From positions 1-64,000 of the forward strand of contig JANYGX010000008.1 of assembly GCA_025362295.1 (NCBI GenBank): a stretch of DNA of 64,000 bases, in the 5' to 3' direction. The DNA comes from Sphingomonadales bacterium (lineage in GTDB: Bacteria; Pseudomonadota; Alphaproteobacteria; Sphingomonadales; Sphingomonadaceae). Both the position numbers and the translations under genes were made by a program. This document shows, one piece after another, positions 50,289-59,394 of the stretch; the first letter of the stretch is position 1, and every line of letters starts with the position of its first letter. The notes under the pieces are model-generated. The model worked only from the letters and a program-made list of their open reading frames with translations, did not search any database and was not told where the DNA came from.

Positions 50289-50869
50289 ACATTTTCAGCC
50301 TGTGCCAGAATATTTTTTGCGTGAGGCTGCCACTTTTCAATCATGTTGGCATCGGTCAGCTTGAAGTAATTGCCTTCCATCAGCGGCGCACGCAGCGAAG
50401 CTTGAAGTGTTGCCAATAAAATAGATTGCCCGTCTGTTTTAATCTGCTGAAGTGTCAAATCTTGCTGATCCTTACTCTGGTCAGGATCAACCGTGTGTAA
50501 AATATGATCCAGCTTTGCCTCGCCAATAAGGGCGGCAATATCGTGGAGCAAAGTACCGTTGAGCGAGACGGCCAACGCCGGCGCATGAACAACCGCGCCG
50601 ACAGCCATGATCAATTGCACCTGTTCAGAAACCGGAAGCGCCAGCCAACTCGGCGCATTGGCAATCGCCTGCATATCCGGCGGCACACGCGACAGAGCAG
50701 AGTCCATTGCCAATTGAAACGCGCGTGCGCGCGCACTCATATCTTCTTTTGGCTCCATAAAACCAAGCAAAGCTAGAAAACCTTTGCTTGCGGCGACAAA
50801 TTGGGCAATGCCATGTTGCGTGTTGATAGGCTGATCAGAATGTTCGGCGCGAGGTGCGGCATGGTCCAT
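50285..50869 (-). CDS. sctK: Type III secretion accessory protein, SctK/NolU-like
   Basis: A 194-residue soluble protein without a signal peptide, lying between sctJ and sctL where rhizobial systems carry NolU and others SctK (OrgA/YscK). The helical C-terminal part (LLATLQASLRAPLMEGNYFK) fits poorly conserved SctK proteins. SctK caps the sorting-platform pods. I cannot demonstrate homology by eye; gene order is the main argument. Its start is 2 bp from the sctJ stop, and its own stop overlaps the sctL start by 4 bp. Confidence 0.55.
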   Translation of the reverse strand: MDHAAPRAEHSDQPINTQHGIAQFVAASKGFLALLGFMEPKEDMSARARAFQLAMDSALSRVPPDMQAIANAPSWLALPVSEQVQLIMAVGAVVHAPALAVSLNGTLLHDIAALIGEAKLDHILHTVDPDQSKDQQDLTLQQIKTDGQSILLATLQASLRAPLMEGNYFKLTDANMIEKWQPHAKNILAQAENV

Positions 50870-50871
50870 GT

Positions 50872-51612
50872 TTATCGCCCATCGCTAATGGGCAAAACTT
50901 CGGTTGTCACAGGGGTTCGTCTGGCGAGCCATCGACGCAAATATGTGAAGCCGGTAATTGCTGCCACCAGAGCCAATACCACCCCAAGGCCAACCAGCAT
51001 ATTCGTGGTTAAGTCAGGGGAAGATTGTATGGTATTGATAAGCGGTGGTTGCGCGGGAAACAGCATGACGGTTACATTGTCATAGGGTAAACCTTCCACA
51101 CTGTTGACAACCAGCGCCTTGATGTGGCCCACCTGCTTAGAGAGATCAACATCAGACCTGTACTTGATGAATATAGATGCTGCTGAAAGCTTGGGTTTGT
51201 CTGCCAGCGGATCGTTCTCAGGTACCGCAAGATGCACCCTTGCAACCATCACGCCGTCTATATTAGATAGGGTATGAGAAAGCTCCTGGGATAAACCATA
51301 CATCAACCGGGCATGTTCTTCGAGCGGCGAGGATACAAACCCCTCCTTCTTAAAAACACTGCCAAGGTTGGCAAAATCATCACGCGGCAAACCTTGCGCC
51401 TGAAGGGCGGCGAGCGCTGGTGCAAAATCATTCTTAGACGTTTGGATTTGCCATGTGCCCCCGTCTTCAATGGCTTTGCTGCCATTGACTCCAGCAGCGT
51501 TCATGGCTGCCAGCATTTCGTTGGCCTGTTTCTCGTTGAGCTTGGTGTAAAGAGGCGTTTGGCTGCACCCAATAAGGAACAAAGACAATAATAAAGCAGG
51601 CAGCATTCGCAT
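50872..51612 (-). CDS. sctJ: Type III secretion inner-membrane ring lipoprotein SctJ
   Basis: YscJ/FliF-family ring-building lipoprotein, 246 residues. The lipoprotein signal MRMLPALLLSLFLIGCSQTP has a good lipobox (LIGC). Two ring-building regions follow (LYTKLNEKQANEMLAAMNAA; DGVMVARVHLAVPENDPLAD; KASIFIKYRSDVDLSKQVGH-like stretch). A C-terminal transmembrane helix is near residue 210 (MLVGLGVVLALVAAITGF). It begins the J-K-L-N-O-P-Q-R-S-T block and is separated from sctI by 199 AT-rich bp containing a strong hairpin. Confidence 0.94.
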   Translation of the reverse strand: MRMLPALLLSLFLIGCSQTPLYTKLNEKQANEMLAAMNAAGVNGSKAIEDGGTWQIQTSKNDFAPALAALQAQGLPRDDFANLGSVFKKEGFVSSPLEEHARLMYGLSQELSHTLSNIDGVMVARVHLAVPENDPLADKPKLSAASIFIKYRSDVDLSKQVGHIKALVVNSVEGLPYDNVTVMLFPAQPPLINTIQSSPDLTTNMLVGLGVVLALVAAITGFTYLRRWLARRTPVTTEVLPISDGR

Positions 51613-51748
51613 TTTAGTATCCTTATTGAAACAGTCTGAAACTTATTATTGGATAGCTTTAGCAAAAGTGAATTTATTAATCATGAATATATATCAGTTA
51701 GACTTTATTATATTGCAGATAAATATTAATTACGTATTTTGAAAATAT

Positions 51749-51782
51749 GGGTGCAAAATAGTTATTGTCTTATTTTGCACCC
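51749..51782 (-). terminator. Perfect 12-bp hairpin between sctI and sctJ
   Basis: GGGTGCAAAATA (51749-51760) and TATTTTGCACCC (51771-51782) pair perfectly around a 10-nt loop. In the direction of transcription (minus strand) it follows sctI by 30 bp and is followed by ATATTTTC. It probably terminates partially, or stabilises the upstream mRNA 3' end, so that rod and needle genes are expressed more than sctJ onward. Confidence 0.6.
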
Positions 51783-51811
51783 GATAGTTTCACGTATATT
51801 CAAGCAGGAAT

Positions 51812-52183
51812 TTAACTTTGCTGTTTGAACATTTGTTGAACGCCGTCAGAAGTTCGGCTTGCAACATTAGAAGTGAGCTGACAATTGAAAGCAAACTCCG
51901 AACATTTAACCGTCATCATAAGCATATCACCAGGTGTCATATTACCGCCTTTAGATTGAATATTAGCCACTTGACTGGCTATTGCCTGTGCATCTAAATT
52001 TAGTTTTCCTAGTGTGGTTGATATTGCTTGCAGTGCTGGTGAATCAGGCGATGCAATTCCACCGCCTGATTCTGCAACATTCATAGCCGTTTGAAAGGCT
52101 TCAACATTGCTAACAGATGCGCCATATGGGGCGTTTACTGTTGTTGCAGGCTGAATAATTCCAGCCATTGCTACTTCACTCAT
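51812..52183 (-). CDS. sctI: Type III secretion inner rod protein, SctI-like
   Basis: A 123-residue protein whose C-terminal part (MTPGDMLMMTVKCSEFAFNC, then QLTSNVASRTSDGVQQMFKQ) matches the YscI/HrpB/PrgJ pattern of TPGDML..., alternating hydrophobics and K(V/I)...QA..L..Q. SctI lines the base of the needle channel. The N-terminal half is variable, Ser/Ala/Gly-rich, and carries an early secretion-signal-like region. It lies directly after the sctF candidate, the usual F-I neighbourhood. Confidence 0.75.
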   Translation of the reverse strand: MSEVAMAGIIQPATTVNAPYGASVSNVEAFQTAMNVAESGGGIASPDSPALQAISTTLGKLNLDAQAIASQVANIQSKGGNMTPGDMLMMTVKCSEFAFNCQLTSNVASRTSDGVQQMFKQQS

Positions 52184-52218
52184 TATAGTCTCCCGTGTTG
52201 GGGGCCTAGTGCATGGTA

Positions 52219-52524
52219 TTACTCTTTACGAGCCAAGGTCTTGTTGCCTTCGCCCGCTGAGTTTACAGCTGTTGATGCGCTAGTTGCCATAAAGCTAAAC
52301 TTCTGGGAAGCAGTCGTAACAGCTAAAAGTGAGCTTGGCGTATCATTGCCAACTGCAGCTTGTGATAGGCTTTCAATTTTAGATGCTTGTGCATCTAAGC
52401 TACTTCCAAGTGCAGCAGCCATTGCTTCATACCATGTTTTTTTCTGCCCACTTGATGCTTGGTCAGGTGAGTTGGCCGCTATAAGATTATTCATAGAGGC
52501 ATTATCAATTCCAGGTGTAGCCAT
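52219..52524 (-). CDS. Putative type III secretion needle subunit, SctF-like
   Basis: A 101-residue small helical protein, Ala/Ser-rich (KKTWYEAMAAALGSSLDAQ; SLLAVTTASQKFSFMATSAS). Small size, lack of signal peptide, and position between sctD and sctI suggest the secreted needle subunit, but the sequence does not match YscF/PrgI or rhizobial NopA well to the eye. I chose the ATG at 52524 (MATPGIDNAS), preceded by AAAGGAAAATACA, rather than one at 52584. It could instead be a secreted pilus or translocon component. Confidence 0.55.
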   Translation of the reverse strand: MATPGIDNASMNNLIAANSPDQASSGQKKTWYEAMAAALGSSLDAQASKIESLSQAAVGNDTPSSLLAVTTASQKFSFMATSASTAVNSAGEGNKTLARKE

Positions 52525-52632
52525 TGTATTTTCCTTTAATTTAAATTTAACTTTGGTAAATTGATTAGTCTCGGATTTAAGCATGTCTGCTTGCGTCCTT
52601 CTCTATTAGTGGTACGGCTGCTCGAGCCTTAC

Positions 52633-53772
52633 CTAAAATACCCAACGAACGGGAGTGCCATTCTGTTCGAGCATGACTAACCTCCCTTCGATGGATATAA
52701 TCTGATGTCCTGTTGGCAACACCGAGCCGACAAAATAGTGCCCGCCGTCAACTGTCACCAGGTAACCTGTTTCACCTGCCACGAGGGAAGATATACGCTT
52801 GCCAGGGTTTGCTGTGGCTGTGGCCAATCCATTGATGCCGTTAAACGCCGTGCCAATGGTGTTTCTGAAGCGTAGTTCCCTGAGGTTTGGCACATCGTGG
52901 CGTACATTTTTTTCAAGTGTTGCCATTTGTTCAGGGTCTAGTGCGATTGTCCCAACTTCTACACTGCGCCCGCCTATATATTTTGTTTCACCCGCGACAC
53001 CCTGAACACGCAGCACATCACCCACAGCTTGCGCCATTTCCACGCCGGTTGTTAGCTGCAGCTTCACAGATTGCAACTTGTAGGCAAAATGATCAGCAAT
53101 CGTACTGGCTTGGGCCTTGCTGTCCACAAAACCGGAAATATTTATGGTGCGACCTGATTTTTCCACACGCAAATCTTTTGCACCAAACTGCGCCAGCTGA
53201 GCTTTAATTTGCTCGATATCCTGATGTGGGGCGATCAGTCCGGCAATGCTGACACCCTTCAAGCCGAAAAATAAAATAACAGACATGGCCATGACGCCGG
53301 CAATCACTGGTCGATCAAGAATAGGGTTTTTATCGGATGAATTGCCAAGCAACCAACTGGACCAAGGCTTTTTTTGTTTTGAACTGGCAACAGTATCGGC
53401 ATTTGTTTCAGTCCGCACCGGCGATGTCAGTTCAAGCGCCAGCATGCGCGCCCATTCCGGTGCATCTGTATAGCCAAAGGCGATGTACTCATCACCAATG
53501 CGCATTGGCGTATAATGCGGCAGAAGCATCTTGGCGCCTACTCCCAATGTCTGGCCCAACACATCAACACTGCCTTCCAGCACATGCAACTGTATGGTAT
53601 CCGCAGCAACAATCAGTTCCGTGCGATTGCCTTTAATGCTTGGTGTACGCAAGACGATTTCATTGGCGAATTCATACCCTATGTGTAGCACAGTTGTGTC
53701 TGGCAGGGCGACGATCCCGCCAGCATAACGGCCAGCGAGTATGCGCGTTTCCAGTTTTCCATTAGCCGTCAT
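52633..53772 (-). CDS. sctD: Type III secretion inner-membrane ring protein SctD
   Basis: YscD/PrgH-family outer ring of the inner-membrane platform, 379 residues. The N-terminal cytoplasmic FHA-like domain spans about 5-105 (LHIGYEFANEIVLRTPSIKG). A single transmembrane helix is near 160 (VIAGVMAMSVILFFGLKGV). The periplasmic region has BON-like ring-building folds (RTINISGFVDSKAQASTIAD) and a C-terminal GHQIISIEGRLVMLEQNG. It overlaps the sctC 3' end by 11 bp, so the two are probably translated in a coupled way. Confidence 0.85.
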   Translation of the reverse strand: MTANGKLETRILAGRYAGGIVALPDTTVLHIGYEFANEIVLRTPSIKGNRTELIVAADTIQLHVLEGSVDVLGQTLGVGAKMLLPHYTPMRIGDEYIAFGYTDAPEWARMLALELTSPVRTETNADTVASSKQKKPWSSWLLGNSSDKNPILDRPVIAGVMAMSVILFFGLKGVSIAGLIAPHQDIEQIKAQLAQFGAKDLRVEKSGRTINISGFVDSKAQASTIADHFAYKLQSVKLQLTTGVEMAQAVGDVLRVQGVAGETKYIGGRSVEVGTIALDPEQMATLEKNVRHDVPNLRELRFRNTIGTAFNGINGLATATANPGKRISSLVAGETGYLVTVDGGHYFVGSVLPTGHQIISIEGRLVMLEQNGTPVRWVF

Positions 53773-56212
53773 TGAAACTCCCCCTCGAATTCATATGCTC
53801 AACAGATAAAAACGGTGTTCGCACGCTACCAGCCGTCGATCTGGATGGCAGAGGCTTCGCAACAGCGACTGTACGCGGCCGTACACCCGTTTTCTGGCGT
53901 GGCGACTTTGCTAGAACTACTTTTTCAGGCTGAACTGTATACTGATAAGATTTTGGCAATACAGGTGGCACATAGTAAGATGCCATCATAATTGCAGCAG
54001 GTGTTGGCGTTGGCAGAGCGGGCACTGGAGATGATGGCAAACGCACCATAGCCGATGCAAACCTAGGTGGTGCTGATTGTATGGGCACAACACGCGGCTG
54101 CACGATTTTCTCTGGGATCTCACGCTCCACAGGCACATAGGCAGGAGGCACATAAGCAGGAGGCACATAAGCCGGTGCTGCAGGCACAGGTGGCACGTAC
54201 ACGTGTGGTGCCAGCGCAGGTGTTCGAACCGGCACTTGCATAACGGCAGGTACATAAGTTGCTGGCTCTGGCCGTTGTGGCAAAGTTTTTTCAGGTGCCA
54301 TGCGCTGTGGTGCACTGGAGAGTGATGGCTCCTGTTTTGGTGTATAGGTGCGCGGTGCAGTCGCTATCGGCGGCAAATATTCCTGCGGCGTTGGGATAGG
54401 CTGGGTACGCGGCGCACTCACAGAAGCAAGGCGTGGTGAAATGAGAAACAATCGCTCAATGTGAGTTTCTTTTTTATTGGTGCTTTTGAATAAATTGCCA
54501 ACCACTGGCACATCACCAACGTAGGGCACCTTACTGTCGTTTCTTTCTCGTGAGTCCTGAACAAGCCCGCCAATCAACAGGCTTTGCCCCTGCATGACAA
54601 TCGCCTGTGTTGTAATACCCGATCTGTTAACAACTGGAATACCGTCAACCTGGCCGCCGCGAATTCTGCCATCTTCAACCGATATCATCATGCGAATGCG
54701 GTTTTCGCCCTTGTCACGAAACACATGTGGCAAAACTTTAAGGGTTGTACCAACGGACACATTGAACAAATCAACCTGCTCACGCCCGGCAACACGCACA
54801 TAAAATGTATCACTGTCATCAAATACGGCTTCTATATTGGAAAGTGTCATAACCTGTGGCCGTGTAACCACGCGCGCTGCCCCTTTTGAGGCCAACACAT
54901 TGATGCGTGATATGAACTGGCTAGCACCGCCTATAACAGTTGAAATGCTAAGGCCTGCAGCGATTGGTGTGATGGCGGCACCAACATTACGCAGATTCAA
55001 ATCTGAATTGGTTCCATTACCAAACAGAACATCTTGCTTGCCGTCGTTGAAGCGCCAGTTAATGCCAAGTTGCCTTGCCATATCAGTGTTGACATCAATG
55101 ATGGTAGCCTCAATCTCAACCAGCTGCGGCTCGATATCAAGTTGTTGGATCAACTGCTCATACATAGGCATGCGGTCGCGCCTGTCGCGAATGATGACAG
55201 CGTTTAAACGTGTATCGGCCTCGACTTTAACGCCAGACACATCGGTGCCTGTATCATTCACCTCGGGCTGTGATGCCACTGGCGATGACCCACGCGCGGA
55301 TTGCATGGAAGTTGTCGAATTGGTGCCACCATCATTATAGGATGTCGGATACCCTAACATATCCTGATCACGGCCAATGGCGGACAAGCCCTGCCCCAAC
55401 AATTTTGGTCGCGTTTGACGGTTGCGCATGGACACATAATCAGCCGTTGAAGGTCTAGCGCTGATGAGTGAGCGCACAATTGATGCCACACCCGGTATGT
55501 TTACCTGACGTGAACCAGAGTTCATCGCGTTGTCCTGTGCCCATGCATAGCGCAGGTAAAACACCTTAATTGCCATGCCTGTAGCACCGCGCGTGGTAAC
55601 ACCTGGAACCGGCAATTCTTCAGAGGTCTTTTCATCGGAATTAGAAGTCTGGGAAACAGTTTGCACAGGTGTTGTCCCTTCGGCTTTCATCATTTCCTCG
55701 ATCTGTTCAAGGAAACGGGCAGTGCCAGTCGCCACAACCATGCCAGTGGCCGTAACGCGCAACCGGTTATTGCTGTTGATGTAGCCTAACTGCGTTGCAT
55801 TATTGAACAGGCGACGGGCCAGTTTGACACCAGGGGAATAGGTGCGTGTTTGAACCTCCGCAGCTGTAACGATATGCATCACCGCACCATCGTAATAATT
55901 CACCAGACCAAAAGCGCCAGCAATTTCACTATAGATTTGTGGCGGTGTTTTATTGAAACGGCCATTGACATAGCCGAGCTTGTTAACATTAGGACTGATA
56001 GCGACTGGTGTACCTATCTGCCCGTACAAATCTGTTAGGAACGCCGCCAAAGGCTGCTCGCGCGCAACCATTTGTATGCTTTGATAATGAGCCCGCGCGC
56101 TTCTATCTTGCGCAAGCAAAGGTGCCGGCATAACACTGACCAGAACCAGTGACACACACGCAACGAAATTTATTTTCTGTCTGGAATTCACGAGTGATAT
56201 GTACTTTTTCAT
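53762..56212 (-). CDS. sctC: Type III secretion secretin SctC with proline-rich C-terminal extension
   Basis: Outer-membrane secretin, 816 residues, against about 550-700 for most SctC. The signal peptide ends near PLLAQ (residue 35). N-terminal domains (AAFLTDLYGQIGTPVAISPN) and NolW-like domains (LARRLFNNATQLGYINSNNR; DTRLNAVIIRDRRDRMPMYE) precede the secretin core (VEIEATIIDVNTDMARQLG; VVTRPQVMTLSNIEAVFDDS; GQSLLIGGLVQDSRERND). After about residue 600 a roughly 200-residue Pro/Val/Ala/Tyr-rich tail with repeated YVPPA units follows, which is not part of the normal family. The start overlaps the sctV stop (TAATG). Confidence 0.93.
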   Translation of the reverse strand: MKKYISLVNSRQKINFVACVSLVLVSVMPAPLLAQDRSARAHYQSIQMVAREQPLAAFLTDLYGQIGTPVAISPNVNKLGYVNGRFNKTPPQIYSEIAGAFGLVNYYDGAVMHIVTAAEVQTRTYSPGVKLARRLFNNATQLGYINSNNRLRVTATGMVVATGTARFLEQIEEMMKAEGTTPVQTVSQTSNSDEKTSEELPVPGVTTRGATGMAIKVFYLRYAWAQDNAMNSGSRQVNIPGVASIVRSLISARPSTADYVSMRNRQTRPKLLGQGLSAIGRDQDMLGYPTSYNDGGTNSTTSMQSARGSSPVASQPEVNDTGTDVSGVKVEADTRLNAVIIRDRRDRMPMYEQLIQQLDIEPQLVEIEATIIDVNTDMARQLGINWRFNDGKQDVLFGNGTNSDLNLRNVGAAITPIAAGLSISTVIGGASQFISRINVLASKGAARVVTRPQVMTLSNIEAVFDDSDTFYVRVAGREQVDLFNVSVGTTLKVLPHVFRDKGENRIRMMISVEDGRIRGGQVDGIPVVNRSGITTQAIVMQGQSLLIGGLVQDSRERNDSKVPYVGDVPVVGNLFKSTNKKETHIERLFLISPRLASVSAPRTQPIPTPQEYLPPIATAPRTYTPKQEPSLSSAPQRMAPEKTLPQRPEPATYVPAVMQVPVRTPALAPHVYVPPVPAAPAYVPPAYVPPAYVPVEREIPEKIVQPRVVPIQSAPPRFASAMVRLPSSPVPALPTPTPAAIMMASYYVPPVLPKSYQYTVQPEKVVLAKSPRQKTGVRPRTVAVAKPLPSRSTAGSVRTPFLSVEHMNSRGSFNDG

Positions 56213-58203
56213 TATTCTGCGGCCTGTAACAAAGGAGCGTCTAGGACTGGTAAATTTATATAGCCAACAACATCCAGTTTAAGTTGTGGCGTTAATTCGT
56301 GAAAAGACAGGACAGCGACATCAAACAAATCCTGATCAATCAGCTTGCGTAAGTGGCGACGAATATCCACGTTCGTAACAATCACTGAACAGCTTGATGA
56401 GTCTGTGCGCATAATGATTTGGTCAATAATGGCGCGCACCAGCACGGGATCCAGCGACAGGCGGGGTGAACCACTTTCATCGGACACCCCTTGACGCAGG
56501 GTTTGCTCGATTTCCTGATCAAGAAGCAAAGCGCGCAACGTGCCATTTGGTGCATATTGGTGCGACATCTGTCGTTTGAGAGCAATACGCGTAAACTCAG
56601 TCAGTGTGAATGGCTCTCTCTCGTGCTGCGCAGCGTCAGACAAGCCTTCGATCAGATCCCGCATGTTGCGGAGAGAAACTTCCTCTTCAGCGAGACGCTT
56701 TAAAATCTCGGCTATGCGCGGTGTTGGCATTGCCCGACTCAACTCTTTGGCAAGTTCTGGCATCTCGTGAGTGACTTGGCCAATCATATTCGCGGTTTCT
56801 TGAGTGCCGATGAACAGGGAAAGGTTGCGCCGAAGTGCGTTCTGCACATCGTGCACAAGCTGCGCAATGGTGTTCTTTGATGCCAAAGCCCCATGCGCTA
56901 CCGGAATTTCATATATGGACAGTTGCCAGCCGGTTGCGTTTACTTGCTCATTGTTAAAAGCATGCGTGTGAATTTCAAGGCGTGGAAAATTAAGCCCCAT
57001 ACGGATATGCAAGGCATGCATCATATCTTCCGCAACAGATGCCAATAATTTTCCATCGATGGTTGCGGCTTGTGCCTCATTCAACTCAAGCAACAATGGC
57101 ACCATTGGTGTTGCTTTAGCACTGACGGTGCTGATTAATTTTGGCATCATAGCCTCTGATTTGCCAATCGAGGCCTTGGCCGGTGAAACGACCTTGAGTA
57201 TATATGGTTTTAGACTTGGGGTGAGCATTGCACCTGTGATACCAAGCGCTACTGCAAGCATGAGGAAGACAATCCACGGAAAGCCTGGAACAAGCCCCAT
57301 GATGGCACATATGCCGCCAGCTGCCAGCAGCACTCTGGGTTTAGCAGACAATTGCCGGGCAATGGCCTCGCCCAAATGGCGCTCTTTTTCACTGTCAGTC
57401 GTCCGGGTAACGATAAGGCCTGCCGACATTGCGCCTAGCAGCGCTGGTATTTGAGCAACCAACCCTTCACCAATGGTCAGTATCGAATATTTAACCGCAG
57501 CATCCCCCATGGCCATATCGTTTTGCACAACACCTATGGCGAGGCCACCTAGCAAATTAATAATGATAATGATGATACCGCAAAGGGCGTCGCCTTTTAC
57601 AAACTTCATAGCACCGTCCATGCTGCCGTGCAGTTTGCTTTCCAGCTCCAGCAATTTGCGGCGGCTGCGCGCTTCGTCTTTATCCAACAGCCCAGAGCGC
57701 AAATCGGAGTCGATAGACATTTGTTTGCCAGGCATCGCATCAAGGCTGAAACGTGCCGCCACTTCGGCAACGCGCTCGGCACCTTTGGCAATGACAATAA
57801 ACTGAACAACAGTGATAATCAGGAAAACCACTAGGCCAACAACCACATTGCCGCCAGCCACCACTTTGCCAAACGTGCTGATGATATGGCCAGCCTCGCC
57901 GTGCAACAAAATCATTTTTGTCGTGGCTACAGAAATTGATAACCTGAACAAGGTGGTGAGCAAAAGAAGAGACGGAAACACTGAAAACTCAACAGCTGAA
58001 GCGACATAAATAGACACCAGCAACAAAACAATCCCCGAACATATATTCACTGCCACAAGGCAATCAATCATCCACAGGGGAAGCGGCATGATGAGCAAGG
58101 CAACAATCGAAAGAATACAGACAATAACTGCAATATCGGAATACCCGCTGCGCTTGCTCACTTCATTTTGCAAGTCTTTCGATTGAAAATAACTGCTCAA
58201 CAT
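56212..58203 (-). CDS. sctV: Type III secretion export gate protein SctV
   Basis: FlhA/YscV-family nonameric export gate, 663 residues. The N-terminal half is a membrane domain of about seven or eight helices. It includes SVFPSLLLLTTLFRLSISVA, AERVAEVAARFSLDAMPGKQ and MSIDSDLRSGLLDKDEARSR, the highly conserved family signature. The C-terminal cytoplasmic domain (LEIHTHAFNNEQVNATGWQL; IAEILKRLAEEEVSLRNMRD) docks chaperone-substrate complexes. It is the first T3SS structural gene of the run and its stop shares one base with the sctC start. Confidence 0.96.
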   Translation of the reverse strand: MLSSYFQSKDLQNEVSKRSGYSDIAVIVCILSIVALLIMPLPLWMIDCLVAVNICSGIVLLLVSIYVASAVEFSVFPSLLLLTTLFRLSISVATTKMILLHGEAGHIISTFGKVVAGGNVVVGLVVFLIITVVQFIVIAKGAERVAEVAARFSLDAMPGKQMSIDSDLRSGLLDKDEARSRRKLLELESKLHGSMDGAMKFVKGDALCGIIIIIINLLGGLAIGVVQNDMAMGDAAVKYSILTIGEGLVAQIPALLGAMSAGLIVTRTTDSEKERHLGEAIARQLSAKPRVLLAAGGICAIMGLVPGFPWIVFLMLAVALGITGAMLTPSLKPYILKVVSPAKASIGKSEAMMPKLISTVSAKATPMVPLLLELNEAQAATIDGKLLASVAEDMMHALHIRMGLNFPRLEIHTHAFNNEQVNATGWQLSIYEIPVAHGALASKNTIAQLVHDVQNALRRNLSLFIGTQETANMIGQVTHEMPELAKELSRAMPTPRIAEILKRLAEEEVSLRNMRDLIEGLSDAAQHEREPFTLTEFTRIALKRQMSHQYAPNGTLRALLLDQEIEQTLRQGVSDESGSPRLSLDPVLVRAIIDQIIMRTDSSSCSVIVTNVDIRRHLRKLIDQDLFDVAVLSFHELTPQLKLDVVGYINLPVLDAPLLQAAE

Positions 58204-58344
58204 TTTTACACAGCCTTAAATATGCACAGCGCGGTAGCGTTCATAAGTTTACAAGACATGCGAGTTATAAAAAGCCAACTCACGAACTTATATTATTCTG
58301 GGCTAGGTTTGGTGCATTCTGCACCGGCTCATTGTTTGCCTGAG

Positions 58345-59133
58345 CTATTGCTTGCTTCTGTATGTATTGTAGTAATTGAGAACTTTTACCACATATTTGC
58401 GGGTTTCTTTATAGGGTGGAATGGTATTGCCATATTTTGCTACAGCCCCCTCGCCCGCATTGTAAGCCGCCAGAACAAGTGGCAAATTATTGCCGTAGCG
58501 CGATTGCAAAGATTTCAGATAGGCAGCGCTTATGGACACATTTGTCAGCGGATCATTCAGTACAGAATTATTTGAAAACTGGGCATAGCGCCTTGCAGTA
58601 GATGGCATCAGCTGCATCAAACCCTTTGCCCCGACCGGCGAAAGGGCAAACCGATTATGGCCAGACTCAGCCCTGGCAATAGCTTGCAAGAAAAGCGGGT
58701 CTATCTTGTGTGCATAGCCAACGTCGTTCATAATATCCTGATATGGCAAACTGCCTGAACGCCATGATATTTCACCTGGGGTCGCTTCAATCGTCGTCTC
58801 GGGCGTTTTGTGATGGCGGCGAGGCGCTACAGGAACAATCAATGTGGGCTGTGCACTACCATAAACCTGCAATGAATCAGAATAATTGGGCTCGCTGGTG
58901 TATTGCCCATTGCTCGCATCCAACGCCATAGAATTGCTCGATGAATCGATAGCAGGCTTACAATTCTTAATTGCTAGATTATAACCTGTGGGTGATGTTG
59001 TATTAAAGGTTATGCCATCTTCGGTTGTGCAAGTCATCATTTGTGCAAATGCCGCTGAAATGCTGAAAGCACTCACATTAACAGCTAAAATGGCTATTAA
59101 ATTAAATTTCCGCTTATTTGAACAAAATAACAT
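58345..59133 (-). CDS. T3SS-associated lytic transglycosylase
   Basis: A 262-residue secreted SLT-family (GH23) lytic transglycosylase. The signal peptide is MLFCSNKRKFNLIAILAVNV to about AFA. The region 30-120 is variable. The catalytic domain contains IDPLFLQAIARAESGHNRFA (Glu in ARAESGH), PVGAKGLMQLMPSTARRYAQ, and LPLVLAAYNAGEGAVAKYGN. Such enzymes open the peptidoglycan for injectisome assembly (IpgF/HpaH-type). It lies 141 bp upstream of sctV on the same strand, so probably in the same regulon. Confidence 0.9.
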   Translation of the reverse strand: MLFCSNKRKFNLIAILAVNVSAFSISAAFAQMMTCTTEDGITFNTTSPTGYNLAIKNCKPAIDSSSNSMALDASNGQYTSEPNYSDSLQVYGSAQPTLIVPVAPRRHHKTPETTIEATPGEISWRSGSLPYQDIMNDVGYAHKIDPLFLQAIARAESGHNRFALSPVGAKGLMQLMPSTARRYAQFSNNSVLNDPLTNVSISAAYLKSLQSRYGNNLPLVLAAYNAGEGAVAKYGNTIPPYKETRKYVVKVLNYYNTYRSKQ

Positions 59134-59394
59134 ATTGCCTCCCGAAAATTGAAAAGTAATTAAATGATATTTTGGAGTTTCGAATCATACCCCTAGTAAA
59201 ATCATTGATAAAATTTTCATACTTAACTGAAAATGAACAAAAGCAGGTGCAGGCATATTTAATTGACCACAATGCCGAATCAGGATTACAAATATTTTTC
59301 GAGCATTGTTCCATGTGAGAAATGGTGACATGCCGCCTGTGTGTTGTACAGATATACCAATTCTTTAAACAATATTAACTTTTGGAGTTAACAA

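Noticed and set aside
59114-59314. 66-codon minus-strand frame upstream of the lytic transglycosylase gene
   Set aside because: AT-rich region that opens by chance; no ribosome binding site, overlaps the start of the transglycosylase gene.
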